A stretch of 64,000 bases of DNA from Candidatus Abyssobacteria bacterium SURF_5 (GTDB lineage Bacteria; Abyssobacteria; SURF-5), in contig QZKU01000041.1 of the NCBI GenBank assembly GCA_003598085.1, positions 1-64,000 on the forward strand, written 5' to 3'. This document shows, one piece after another, positions 8,041-15,337 of this stretch. The notes beneath the pieces are model-generated. The model saw only the letters and a list, made by a program, of their open reading frames with translations, made no database searches and had not been told where the DNA came from. Positions within the stretch are counted from its first letter, which is position 1. The number at the start of each line of letters is the position of its first letter. The position numbers and the translations under genes are program-made.

Positions 8041-10314
8041 TTATGCGATTCTTTTCGGAAAGACGGCTTCATTCATTTCATTTATAATTTCTTTCAGGCC
8101 GCGCTCGCCGAACAGCTCGACACCGAGTTGGGCCGCATTCAGAATAGATAGCGGCGGCTGAAACAGGTCATCCACCTGAATAGTCCCTCTCGCAATCCCG
8201 CGATTCTTCAGAAGCGACAGATATTGCGCCTGCTGTGGGCTCAAGGACTTCGACACAAGCCAGGCCTGAAAATCTTCAGTGAGTTCCTGTTCTCTGCTTT
8301 TGATTTTTGCTTTTCCCAATGCGGCTCGGATGAAGTCGAGGAGATTACCGCCCGGTTTGCGATACGCGCGTCGCAGATTATCTTCATTGAAATACATGTC
8401 AGGCTTATTCAGGTTTTCAGCCAGCGTCTGCTCTTCATTTTCGGAAAGCTGCTTGCCGGAGCGCACCTTCTTGAGGATTGGATCGTCTTTGGCGGCGGAA
8501 CGGACAGTCTTCTCCCAATTGGTAATGTAATCATTTTTGTCAATTCGTTCGCCATTTGGGCCAACCTCGACATATTTGACAGCGTGCAGCCATTCGTCCA
8601 TCAGACCCAATTCGACAAGGTTATTGAATGGTCTAGGCGGTTTCCGTTCTCCACTCGTTCGATAACCTCCGCCCGCTCCACTGAATATGTCGGCATCGCT
8701 GTCATTGAAATATTCATGATTACGGAAGAAATCGTAAATGACGAATTTCTGTTTTCCGATATGAGGCGCAGTTCGTGTTCCGCGTCCGCGCATCTGTTGA
8801 TAGAGGATCGGGCTGCGGACACGCCGGCAGAGGACAAGATGCAGGACCTCCCGGCAATCGAAGCCGGTATCCAGCATGCCTACGCTGACCGCTATTTGTG
8901 GATAAGGCTCTCTTTTGAATTTACGGATCAGGTCGTCGGCATTGGGGACGTCACTTGTTATGACTTCAGCATATTGTCCCTTATGCTCCGGATGGAGTTC
9001 ATTCAGGTAATAGGCGAGGCGCGCCGCGTGATGTTTCGTCAACGCGAAGACAATGGCTTTACCGGGACCAGTCTCCTGACCCGGCGCCAGGTCCTTATAG
9101 TTTTCCCACGCGAGACGGTCGAACTCCTGCATCATCTTCCGGTTGCTATCTTCATTCGTCCATTTCCGCTCGAATTCGGCAGGGTCGTAGTACTCGTCAT
9201 CCACTTCAGCACCTTCGGCAAGAATGAGCGTTATGCCGGTGGCAAATTTATAAGGAACGAGATATTCCTTCTCAAGCGCTTCCTGAATGGGAAATGAAAA
9301 ATCTGGCTGATTGTCCTTACATTGATAGAACTGAAACGTATTCCGTTCGATGTATGCAGAAGGAGTGGCAGTTAAACCGATATGCAGGGCATCAAAATGA
9401 GTCAGGGCCGTCTGCCAGGAACCATAAATCGACCGATGACATTCGTCGGCGATAACAACGTCAAAGTAACCGCTTGTGAATTCGGTGTACCGGCTGATCA
9501 TGGTTTGCAGGAGACATACAGTTATCTGTTTTTCTTCCCGAATCACACCCGGGCGCAGCCAATAACTGCCGTACTGGTTCAATATATCCTGAATGGCCTC
9601 CAGAGCCTGTTTGGCCAATTGCTCGCGATCCACCAGAAAGAGAACCCTTTCCGCGCGACCAGCTTCAATAAGCCTCTTCAGGTAGAGGCAAATAAGGTCG
9701 GTTTTGCCGGTGCCGGTGGGGAGCTCTATCAGAAAGCGGTGCTTTCCCAGTTCTACAGCGTGATCGAGCGCTTTCATCGCTTCTTGCTGATATGGCCGCA
9801 CCTTGCGCTGTTCACCCTGCCGAAGGTAGTATTCGGGTATTTCGACCGTGGCCAGCGGTTTTTGCGTTTCGCGCATCTCAACCAGCCGCTCGAGATCGCG
9901 TCGTGAAAAAAAGGAGTTCACGATCCGGGCGTCATCATTTGTGTAATCCCAGAAATAGATCAAGTCGCCATTGGTGAGAAATATGAAAGGTGCGTTGATG
10001 CTCTTGGCGTATGGCAGAGTTTTTTTCTTGGCTGTGTACGGTTCTACCGCCGACCGCTTGGCCTCGACAACAGCGAGAGGACGCCCGCGCTGGTCCATCA
10101 GGACATAGTCCGCTCGACCGGGACCATCATTATCAGGCATTATTTGAGGTTGGTTTCGTGCGAAATTTCCCGGAGTTTCCGCCACCGTTTCAGGTAGATT
10201 ACGGATTGGGACTTCTGCTCGTACCTGTGATTTGTCAGCAGGGTCCCATCCTGCCTGACGCAGCAGGCCATCGATAACAATTCTGGCGTCCGCCTCAGTC
10301 GAAAAATCCTTCAC
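8041..10314 (-). CDS. hsdR: Type I restriction enzyme endonuclease/translocase HsdR
   Basis: A 757-residue restriction subunit of the shorter, EcoEI-like class. An N-terminal PD-(D/E)XK nuclease region (around residues 50-110, with ADYVLMD and VVEAKR) precedes an SF2 helicase motor: PTGTGKT near 200, DECHR near 290, LTATPSA near 310, and arginine-finger motif QMRGRGTR near 510. It translocates and cleaves DNA lacking the methylation mark. The frame is open to a GTG at 10332, but AAGGAG lies just inside that extension and sits 5 bases before the GTG at 10314, so I prefer 10314. It begins shortly after the SNase gene and heads the hsdRMS order R-M-S. Confidence 0.95.
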   Translation of the reverse strand: MKDFSTEADARIVIDGLLRQAGWDPADKSQVRAEVPIRNLPETVAETPGNFARNQPQIMPDNDGPGRADYVLMDQRGRPLAVVEAKRSAVEPYTAKKKTLPYAKSINAPFIFLTNGDLIYFWDYTNDDARIVNSFFSRRDLERLVEMRETQKPLATVEIPEYYLRQGEQRKVRPYQQEAMKALDHAVELGKHRFLIELPTGTGKTDLICLYLKRLIEAGRAERVLFLVDREQLAKQALEAIQDILNQYGSYWLRPGVIREEKQITVCLLQTMISRYTEFTSGYFDVVIADECHRSIYGSWQTALTHFDALHIGLTATPSAYIERNTFQFYQCKDNQPDFSFPIQEALEKEYLVPYKFATGITLILAEGAEVDDEYYDPAEFERKWTNEDSNRKMMQEFDRLAWENYKDLAPGQETGPGKAIVFALTKHHAARLAYYLNELHPEHKGQYAEVITSDVPNADDLIRKFKREPYPQIAVSVGMLDTGFDCREVLHLVLCRRVRSPILYQQMRGRGTRTAPHIGKQKFVIYDFFRNHEYFNDSDADIFSGAGGGYRTSGERKPPRPFNNLVELGLMDEWLHAVKYVEVGPNGERIDKNDYITNWEKTVRSAAKDDPILKKVRSGKQLSENEEQTLAENLNKPDMYFNEDNLRRAYRKPGGNLLDFIRAALGKAKIKSREQELTEDFQAWLVSKSLSPQQAQYLSLLKNRGIARGTIQVDDLFQPPLSILNAAQLGVELFGERGLKEIINEMNEAVFPKRIA

Positions 10315-10338
10315 CAAAACTCCTTTTGCCACTGAAAT

Positions 10339-10614
10339 TCAGGAAAAATAATCGGCCAGGTTCCTTCCCTGAAAATAGACATCACAGACGATTCGGCCAT
10401 GGTCAATCCTGCAGGCTGCCCGCAGGTCCACCTGCTTTCCCAAAATCAACCTTGCGAGTTTTTCTTTGGCAGCCTGACCGCCTGGGGCATGGAGTTCTGG
10501 AGCATCATAACCTGTCGGTCTAACTCGATTGCCCTGTGATCCATTCCACCGCCATTGAGGAGAAACATCAAATGTGTCGCCGTCAACTACCGAAGTCACC
10601 ACGAACATAGACAT
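10339..10614 (-). CDS. Short cytoplasmic SNase-like (thermonuclease-fold) protein
   Basis: A 91-residue protein matching the staphylococcal nuclease (SNase) OB-fold: VVDGDTFDV near residue 10, VRPTGYDAPEL near residue 32, and HGRIVCDVYFQGRNLADY at the end. Counterparts of the catalytic Arg, Glu and second Arg are visible (VRP, APEL, HGR). It is shorter than the usual ~140 residues, lacking the C-terminal helices, and has no signal peptide, unlike typical secreted SNases. AGGAG lies six bases before the ATG. It is the first gene behind the sigma-54-type promoter and ends a few bases before hsdR, so it is co-expressed with the type I system. Whether it cuts DNA or RNA, or serves as a nucleic-acid-binding accessory, cannot be told from sequence. 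Confidence 0.85.
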   Translation of the reverse strand: MSMFVVTSVVDGDTFDVSPQWRWNGSQGNRVRPTGYDAPELHAPGGQAAKEKLARLILGKQVDLRAACRIDHGRIVCDVYFQGRNLADYFS

Positions 10615-10667
10615 TCATTGCTCCTTCCCGATTGCCTTCCAGTACCTATCTTTGCTAATGAAGGTAG

Positions 10668-10683
10668 AGCAACGAATGTGCCA
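10668..10683 (-). promoter_or_regulatory. Sigma-54 (-24/-12) promoter of the restriction operon
   Basis: On the minus strand the sequence reads TGGCACATTCGTTGCT. This fits the sigma-54 consensus TGGCAC-N5-TTGCW at every fixed position, with the -24 GG (10682-10681) and -12 GC (10670-10669) separated by exactly 10 bases. Transcription would start near 10658, about 45 bases before the SNase ATG. The gene immediately upstream encodes a sigma-54 activator. The match, its placement in an intergenic gap and the adjacent activator make this a strong call, though untested. Confidence 0.88.
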
Positions 10684-10765
10684 TTCTTTAATCAGGCTAT
10701 GTAAGCTTTTTTTGCGCAAAGCGTTACATCGAAAGCCTCCTTCTTTAATCACAGTCGTTTATTTT

Positions 10766-10797
10766 AACCCAGGTTGAAGACAAGTACAACTCAAGTT
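10766..10797. promoter_or_regulatory. Two tandem dyads, likely enhancer (UAS) for the CARF sigma-54 activator
   Basis: Two inverted repeats, AACCCAGGTT (10766-10775) and AACTCAAGTT (10788-10797), each followed by GAAG, lie 22 bp centre to centre, about two helical turns. They differ at two symmetric positions (C/G in one, T/A in the other), so the dyad is kept in both; the shared form is AACYCARGTTGAAG. They sit roughly 83-130 bp upstream of the -24 element, the normal place for sigma-54 enhancer sites, and 5 bp past the activator stop codon. Binding of the Fis-type helix-turn-helix of the adjacent regulator is an inference. Confidence 0.7.
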
Positions 10798-10802
10798 GAA
10801 GC

Positions 10803-12308
10803 TCAAAGCTTCTCTTGCTGCAAAAACTTGTGCACAGCCTGGGGGGTTATTCCCAATAATCGGGAAGCTTTACTCTGATTTCCGTTGGTCGTTTCGAGAG
10901 CTTTCAGTATAAGCTGCCTTCGGGCGCTTGTCAAAAAACCATCCAGCGAAAACCCTTCATGCGGTTCCGGAAGAGCAGTTAACGGATCAGTTGAGGTTAT
11001 AGGGTCGGTGATTATCAGATCATCAGCCCTCAGCACATCCCGTGGGCACAAAAGCATCGATCGCTCAATTACGTTTTCCAGATCACGAACGTTACCTGGC
11101 CAATTGTGAGATTGTAATCGAACGAGCGCATCGGGTGAGAATCTCTTATTTCTTCGGATTGAGCGATTTAATTTGTCGAGCATGTTTAGAGCAAGCTTAG
11201 GTATGTCGCTGCGCCGCTCCCGCAAGGGTGGCAACTTGATTTCAACGACACAGAGACGATAAAAGAGATCTTCACGAAATTTGCTGTCTTTTATGAGCTT
11301 TCGAAGATTGCAATTCGTCGCTGCGATTATTCGAACATCAACTTTATGCGCCGTTGTTCTTCCTAATGGTTCCACCATTCCATCCTGCAGGACACGAAGA
11401 AGCTTGGCCTGGACAGAAAGAGGCAGATCACCGATTTCGTCTAGGAAGAGAGTTCCGTCATCTGCACTATCGAATTTTCCGATTTGATTGGATATCGCCC
11501 CTGTGAATGCTCCCTTCTTATGGCCAAAGAGAATACTTTCGACTAGATTTTCCGGGATGGCAGCACAATTGACGGCTACAAATTCTTGATTCGACCGGCC
11601 GCTTAAGCGATGAATTAAACGAGCTATCAATTCTTTCCCGGTTCCGGTTTCGCCCAAAATCAAAAAAGGCGCCTGAGACGGGGCCGAAGTGGCCGCAATT
11701 TCAAGCGCGCGACGTATTGAGGGATGATCTCCCACTATATTTAACTGAGCGATGACGGCTTCAACATCCAGTTCACTTCCTGAAGTTGCGTTTTGCTGAG
11801 GCAGAAATTTTACTGTTGGAAATTCCCGAGCCGCCAAATCGATTTCGCTAACCAAAGGCTTGTCTTTAGTGACAAAATGCGGTGGTCGAGTATATAGAAT
11901 ATGCGCAGGGATTTCCCCGGCAGCGGCCAACAATAGCCAACTGGCGTGCATCTGAGGAGTTCCCGATGTCACTGCGATGTGAAACTTGGCCCCTTCATGC
12001 CTTTCCAAGAGCGGTTGGATGTGATTTCTTAATCCCTTTAGAATTGTTTTATAATCAGTCGGGTCATCTAAAGCAACAGCAAGAATCTCGACTTGAGATT
12101 TCGGGTAAAGACCCAAAATAGCTTCTTTGGTAACTTGTGTAACTTTTTGTGTATTCGGCGTTTCAAAGAGATAAATTTCATCAAAAGAGCGTACTGAAAG
12201 AAGCGCAAGGATGGGCCCCGCCTGCTCTTCCTTCTGTACAAGCCCCTCAAAATAAGGGTCATGAAATCCCGTAAAAGTGAGAAGTACATTAGTCGATGAG
12301 TTTGCCAT
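10803..12308 (-). CDS. Sigma-54 activator with N-terminal RtcR-like CARF domain
   Basis: A 501-residue bacterial enhancer-binding protein. Residues 1-160 form a Rossmann-like sensor with the motif VTSGTPQMHASWLLL near 115 and ILYTRPP near 140, closely resembling the CARF domain of RtcR, the regulator of RNA end repair. Then comes an AAA+ domain: Walker A GETGTGKE near 220, the sigma-54 contact loop GAFTGA near 266, Walker B GTLFLDEIGDL near 287. A Fis-type helix-turn-helix ends the protein (NQSKASRLLGI). CARF domains bind cyclic oligoadenylate or RNA-end nucleotides, so this is probably an RNA-damage or infection sensor that opens the sigma-54 promoter at 10668-10683. The ATG at 12308 is preferred over the frame extension to 12512, which is low-complexity repeat sequence with no family match. 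No rtcA or rtcB gene is nearby. Confidence 0.9.
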   Translation of the reverse strand: MANSSTNVLLTFTGFHDPYFEGLVQKEEQAGPILALLSVRSFDEIYLFETPNTQKVTQVTKEAILGLYPKSQVEILAVALDDPTDYKTILKGLRNHIQPLLERHEGAKFHIAVTSGTPQMHASWLLLAAAGEIPAHILYTRPPHFVTKDKPLVSEIDLAAREFPTVKFLPQQNATSGSELDVEAVIAQLNIVGDHPSIRRALEIAATSAPSQAPFLILGETGTGKELIARLIHRLSGRSNQEFVAVNCAAIPENLVESILFGHKKGAFTGAISNQIGKFDSADDGTLFLDEIGDLPLSVQAKLLRVLQDGMVEPLGRTTAHKVDVRIIAATNCNLRKLIKDSKFREDLFYRLCVVEIKLPPLRERRSDIPKLALNMLDKLNRSIRRNKRFSPDALVRLQSHNWPGNVRDLENVIERSMLLCPRDVLRADDLIITDPITSTDPLTALPEPHEGFSLDGFLTSARRQLILKALETTNGNQSKASRLLGITPQAVHKFLQQEKL

Positions 12309-12765
12309 GGTTATTGATGAAAGTGGTTGCCTTTTCCCCGATGGCTTACTATTAAACCAAAAAGGGGAGTGTAAGTCAACGGGGAAAGAGAGGATAAAAG
12401 GTTTGGTTATCCGCTGACTGCGCAGACGCGAGAAGCGGGGTTTAGGCTTCGGCATCAGGTTGGGGGAGCAAGAGGGTCCTCGGGGCTGACTTCGCCCCCA
12501 TTTCCCCCTCACCTTTATCCTCTCCCGATGGGAGAGGAAATGAAGAGAGATCCTTCGATCACGCTGAAGCGTGACTGAGAAGCAAGGCTCAGGATGATCC
12601 CGCGAGGACGCGGGACTTCGGGAGCCTCAGCAATAGGTGTGTACCGGCGCTTGTCTGCGGATAGAAGGTTTCCGGACAACTACCATTTTGCCTCCAAGAG
12701 CCACACGCATTTTCTTGAAGATTCCAGAACAAAAATTGATGTTAGGAAAAAGATTGCTCAAATTC
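12309..12765. other. Intergenic region with a dispersed repeat
   Basis: No gene is supported. The left part should hold the promoter of the CARF activator; I found no convincing sigma-70 or sigma-54 match. The middle (12484-12613) is one copy of an intergenic repeat described separately. The right part, down to 12765, shows nothing I can name and is the downstream side of the antitoxin gene. Confidence 0.5.
12484..12613. repeat. Intergenic repeat, copy 1
   Basis: Two modules lie together: TGACTTCGCCCCCATTTCCC with a following CCTCTCCCGATGGGAGAGG hairpin, then a module containing CGTGACTGAGAAGCAAGG and CAGGATGATCCCGCGAGG. Both modules recur in the same order and orientation at 13,588-13,808, the other side of the toxin-antitoxin pair. 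The hairpin arms and the conserved order suggest a mobile or recombinogenic intergenic element, not a gene. Confidence 0.75.
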
Positions 12766-13041
12766 CTATGCAATTTTCACTTCGAGCTTCTTTCCTAATG
12801 CCGAGGCTGTCTTTTTCAGCGTGGACAGCTTCACATCTTCCGCATGGTTTTCAATCCGGGAAATTGCGGTTTTCTTGGTCCCAATCCTGCGAGCCAGTTC
12901 CTCCTGGGTCAAGCCCGCCGAGAGGCGAGCTTCGCGAAGGATCACGCCTATTTTGAATTGTTCGTATCCCTCTTCATAGCCTTGGGCAAATTCTTTCTCT
13001 TTCTTTTTTCTTTTCTTGACGTATTTATTGAGATCGCTCAT
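12766..13041 (-). CDS. higA: HigA-type XRE antitoxin
   Basis: A 91-residue antitoxin and repressor. A lysine-rich N-terminus (KKRKKKEKEF) is followed by an XRE helix-turn-helix at about residues 34-85 (LREARLSAGLTQEELARRIG, then TAISRIENH). It should neutralise the adjacent HigB-like RNase and repress the operon. Its ATG overlaps the toxin stop by 4 bp (13041-13038), giving toxin-first order, which is characteristic of higBA. The lysine-rich N-terminal extension is longer than in many HigA proteins and may be the toxin-binding part. Confidence 0.88.
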   Translation of the reverse strand: MSDLNKYVKKRKKKEKEFAQGYEEGYEQFKIGVILREARLSAGLTQEELARRIGTKKTAISRIENHAEDVKLSTLKKTASALGKKLEVKIA

Positions 13042-13388
13042 TTCTTTCTCCTTTCGAGGAAGTCCCGCCTCATGATTTCGGCCTTCCTTATTTCAGACAT
13101 CGGGGTCGCCCGACTCTTCTTCATGAATCCATGAGTCAAAACAACAGTGGCATCGTCAGCAAAAAAGCAGAGAATTCTATATGTGTTCGAGCCAAATGTT
13201 ATTCGGCACTCCCATATTTCTTCAGTTGTGAGCAACTTCTTGAAATATATCGATGGAACCCTTTCCATATCCTCCAGAAGCTTAAGAACCCACGTCACCT
13301 TTCTGGCAGCCTTGGCTGGCAAGGAATCCAAAAACTTCTCGATGGGACATTTTCCTTCGCGAGTTTTGTAGAACATTACTGTTCTCAT
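13038..13388 (-). CDS. higB: HigB-like toxin of the RelE superfamily (Gp49-type)
   Basis: A 116-residue protein of the phage-derived Gp49/HigB family: MFYKTREGKCPIEKFLDSLP at the start, LEDMERVPSIYFKKL in the middle, WECRITFGSNTYRILCFF and the strand VVLTHGFMKKS near residue 85. This is the RelE fold, which cleaves mRNA on the ribosome. The basic residues expected for activity (R in ECRITF and YRIL, KK in FMKKS) are present. No Shine-Dalgarno sequence precedes the ATG, and the predicted -10 lies only about 7 bp upstream, so the mRNA may be leaderless. Confidence 0.9.
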   Translation of the reverse strand: MRTVMFYKTREGKCPIEKFLDSLPAKAARKVTWVLKLLEDMERVPSIYFKKLLTTEEIWECRITFGSNTYRILCFFADDATVVLTHGFMKKSRATPMSEIRKAEIMRRDFLERRKK

Positions 13389-13394
13389 ATCATC

Positions 13395-13423
13395 AGGTTA
13401 ACATGCATGTTAACTGAAGTCAA
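13395..13423 (-). promoter_or_regulatory. higBA promoter with perfect 18-bp operator
   Basis: A perfect palindrome, GTTAACATGCATGTTAAC, occupies 13397-13414. On the minus strand TTGACT (13423-13418) and TAACCT (13400-13395) are spaced by 17 bases and could be -35 and -10; the palindrome covers the spacer and -10. Such a site, 9 bp before the toxin start, is the expected target of the HigA helix-turn-helix for autoregulation. The -10 match is only moderate. Confidence 0.75.
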
Positions 13424-14163
13424 GAGACAAACGTTTCAGTATGCGGTCAGGCCTGCACATTTTACAAAATATAAGACACTACGATTATGGAAATGACGCG
13501 TGATGGACAGCGATAGAAAACCGCTCCGCGCTTTCCACACCTGCTCAACACGCTTGGATAATTCTTCGAGTTAGCCACATTCCCATCACGCCTCGGGCGT
13601 GACTTCGCCCCCATTTCCCCCTCACTTTAATCCTCTCCCGAGGGAGAGGAAAATGCCGCGCAGGGTTTTCTACGCGCGGCGCGTGGCTTCGAAGACTCAG
13701 TGTTGCGAAAAGCTGGAGTTTGAATTGGAAGATAAAAGAGAGAGCCTTCGATCACGCTAAAGCGTGACTGAGAAGCAAGGCTCAGGATGATCCCGCGAGG
13801 CGCGGGAAGTTAAAAGAACACAGGCGAGACGCCCGTGCCACTATCTAAAGACAGTTCCAAGTTCAAGGTCTAAAGTTTCAGGTTGAAAAAGATGCAGGCA
13901 AGATGCCTGCGCTACGGGAGAGGTAAACTCGAAATGGCATGGCTGGGGCCGCGTGTTCTGGATTCCCGCCCAAAGCATGCAGGAATGATCACGCCAAACG
14001 CGTGACTTCACTGCGTTCAGCCGGGTGTGCCATCGGCGTGAATCGGCGTGAATCGGCGGTTCCAAGGATTCATCTAATTCGTGGGGGTCCGTGGTCAAAA
14101 AGAGAGATTCTTCGCGCTCGCTCAGAATGACAAGGGGAAACGGATCGAAGAGAAAAAGGAAAG
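13424..14163. other. Intergenic stretch between higBA and tRNA-Pro
   Basis: About 740 bp with no supported gene. It contains copy 2 of the intergenic repeat (13588-13808), a short GC-rich inverted element around 13,664-13,690 (CGCGCGGCGCG type), a small tandem CGGCGTGAAT repeat around 14,034-14,058, and a further degenerate AAGAGAGATTCTTCGCGCTCG unit near 14,098. The base composition changes here from the AT-rich island to the GC-rich chromosome. Confidence 0.5.
13588..13808. repeat. Intergenic repeat, copy 2
   Basis: Second copy of the element at 12,484-12,613, same strand and same module order: TGACTTCGCCCCCATTTCCC with the CCTCTCCCGAGGGAGAGG hairpin, an inserted ~90 bp absent from copy 1, then the CGTGACTGAGAAGCAAGG / CAGGATGATCCCGCGAGG module. 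The two copies bracket the higBA genes as direct repeats about 1.1 kb apart. Confidence 0.75.
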
Positions 14164-14238
14164 TCGGGGCGGCCGGATTTGAACCGGCGGCCTCCTGCTC
14201 CCAAGGCAGGCGCGCTAACCGGGCTGCGCTACGCCCCG
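14164..14238 (-). tRNA. tRNA-Pro(UGG)
   Basis: Read on the minus strand, a cloverleaf forms: acceptor CGGGGCG (14238-14232) pairs with CGCCCCG (14171-14165), followed by discriminator A at 14164. The anticodon arm CCTGC-CTTGGGA-GCAGG gives anticodon UGG. The T arm contains GGTTCAAATCC. The 3' CCA is not encoded. The 3' end of the tRNA points at the AT-rich defence island to the left, the side on which integrating elements usually lie. Confidence 0.95.
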
Positions 14239-14501
14239 CTATGAAACCACCCCAATTATAGTCGCTTGGCGGCGGCGGTGTCAAGGCGACGTAAATCAAA
14301 AAAATCTCTCGTGCTTAATCTTCCAGAAGAAGTATACAACGCGCGCGCCCTCTGCGCGGATGCCGTCCGTCATCCCCATCCCTATCAACCAGGAGCGGCT
14401 GGGGGTGGGCCGGTCCTTTCTCGCCCTTGCGCTCTGTACGGATACGGCATTTCATCAATACCCTGATCTATCGCGCGCGGCGGCGTTACCGGGGCCATTC
14501 G

Positions 14502-15290
14502 TCATCTGACGAGGAGCAGCAAGCCCGACACGCACAGCATCAGTCCGATTGCGCGGTTGAAGGTGGTCTCGTTCACCTGGAAATGCATTCGGGAACCGAT
14601 GATCAGGCCGACGATCAGAGGCGGCAGCAACATCAGATCGAACCGGATGATGTCCAGGTCGATCAGCGAGTTCTTGACGTACAGGTAGATGCGGAAGATA
14701 TCGTGGAGGAGAAAGAGGATGAGTAGCTGCGACCGGAAGGCGCTCTTGTTTTCGGCGAAGTGATGGACGTAGACGACCAGCGGCGGCCCGCTTGTTCCGA
14801 AGAGGCCGCCGAGGATGCCGGAGAGGATGCCGGCCACAAAGCCGATGGGTCCGCGAAAGCGCGGCGCCTCGTGCTGCCGAACTCGAAGAAGGATGTGCAG
14901 GGCGAAAAGGATTATGATGACTCCCAATATTTTGCGCAATAATGAGGTATCGAGAAAGCTGAGCGCGCCTGTTCCGGAATACTTGAGAATATAGGTTCCG
15001 AAGACCGTTCCCACCGCCATCGCTACGGCCACGACGAGAATGGTTTTCTCCCTGAAGAACCTCAATTTGTTCGCGCTGAGCACGACGACTGAAAAGAAGC
15101 CGGCCAGCAGGACGGACGGAACGGCGAATTTCAGGTCGAGCACCAGCAACAGCAGCGGCACGGAGATCAGGGCGAATCCGAAGCCGGAGAATCCGGTAAC
15201 GATTGCGGCGATAAAGAAGATAAGCCCGCAAACAGCCATAACGGGCCATGAGAGGTCAGCCGGCATTCCTGAATTGGTTCCTTTCACCAT
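14502..15290 (-). CDS. TauE/SafE (TSUP) family membrane exporter
   Basis: A 262-residue membrane protein with about eight hydrophobic helices and the two internally repeated TSUP motifs: GFSGFGFALISVP near residue 36 and GGLFGTSGPPLVVY near residue 165. The family moves sulfite, sulfoacetate or other organosulfur anions across the inner membrane; the substrate cannot be set from sequence. The start is taken at the ATG 15290; a later ATG at residue 9 is also possible. The 260 bp between its stop and the tRNA hold nothing recognisable. It precedes no obvious sulfur gene, so context does not refine the role. Confidence 0.88.
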   Translation of the reverse strand: MVKGTNSGMPADLSWPVMAVCGLIFFIAAIVTGFSGFGFALISVPLLLLVLDLKFAVPSVLLAGFFSVVVLSANKLRFFREKTILVVAVAMAVGTVFGTYILKYSGTGALSFLDTSLLRKILGVIIILFALHILLRVRQHEAPRFRGPIGFVAGILSGILGGLFGTSGPPLVVYVHHFAENKSAFRSQLLILFLLHDIFRIYLYVKNSLIDLDIIRFDLMLLPPLIVGLIIGSRMHFQVNETTFNRAIGLMLCVSGLLLLVR

Positions 15291-15337
15291 TTAGGAAGGA
15301 TTGCTGAGAGGGCAAGTCTAATTTGTCTCGAATCGCC

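Noticed and set aside
8224-9297. Long plus-strand open frame (357 residues)
   Set aside because: Antisense to hsdR; no family match and low-quality composition.
12309-12512. N-terminal extension of the CARF activator to 12,512
   Set aside because: The extra 68 residues are translated intergenic repeat; the sensor domain begins at the ATG 12,308.
13841-14299. 152-residue minus-strand open frame
   Set aside because: It runs through the tRNA-Pro gene and repeat sequence.
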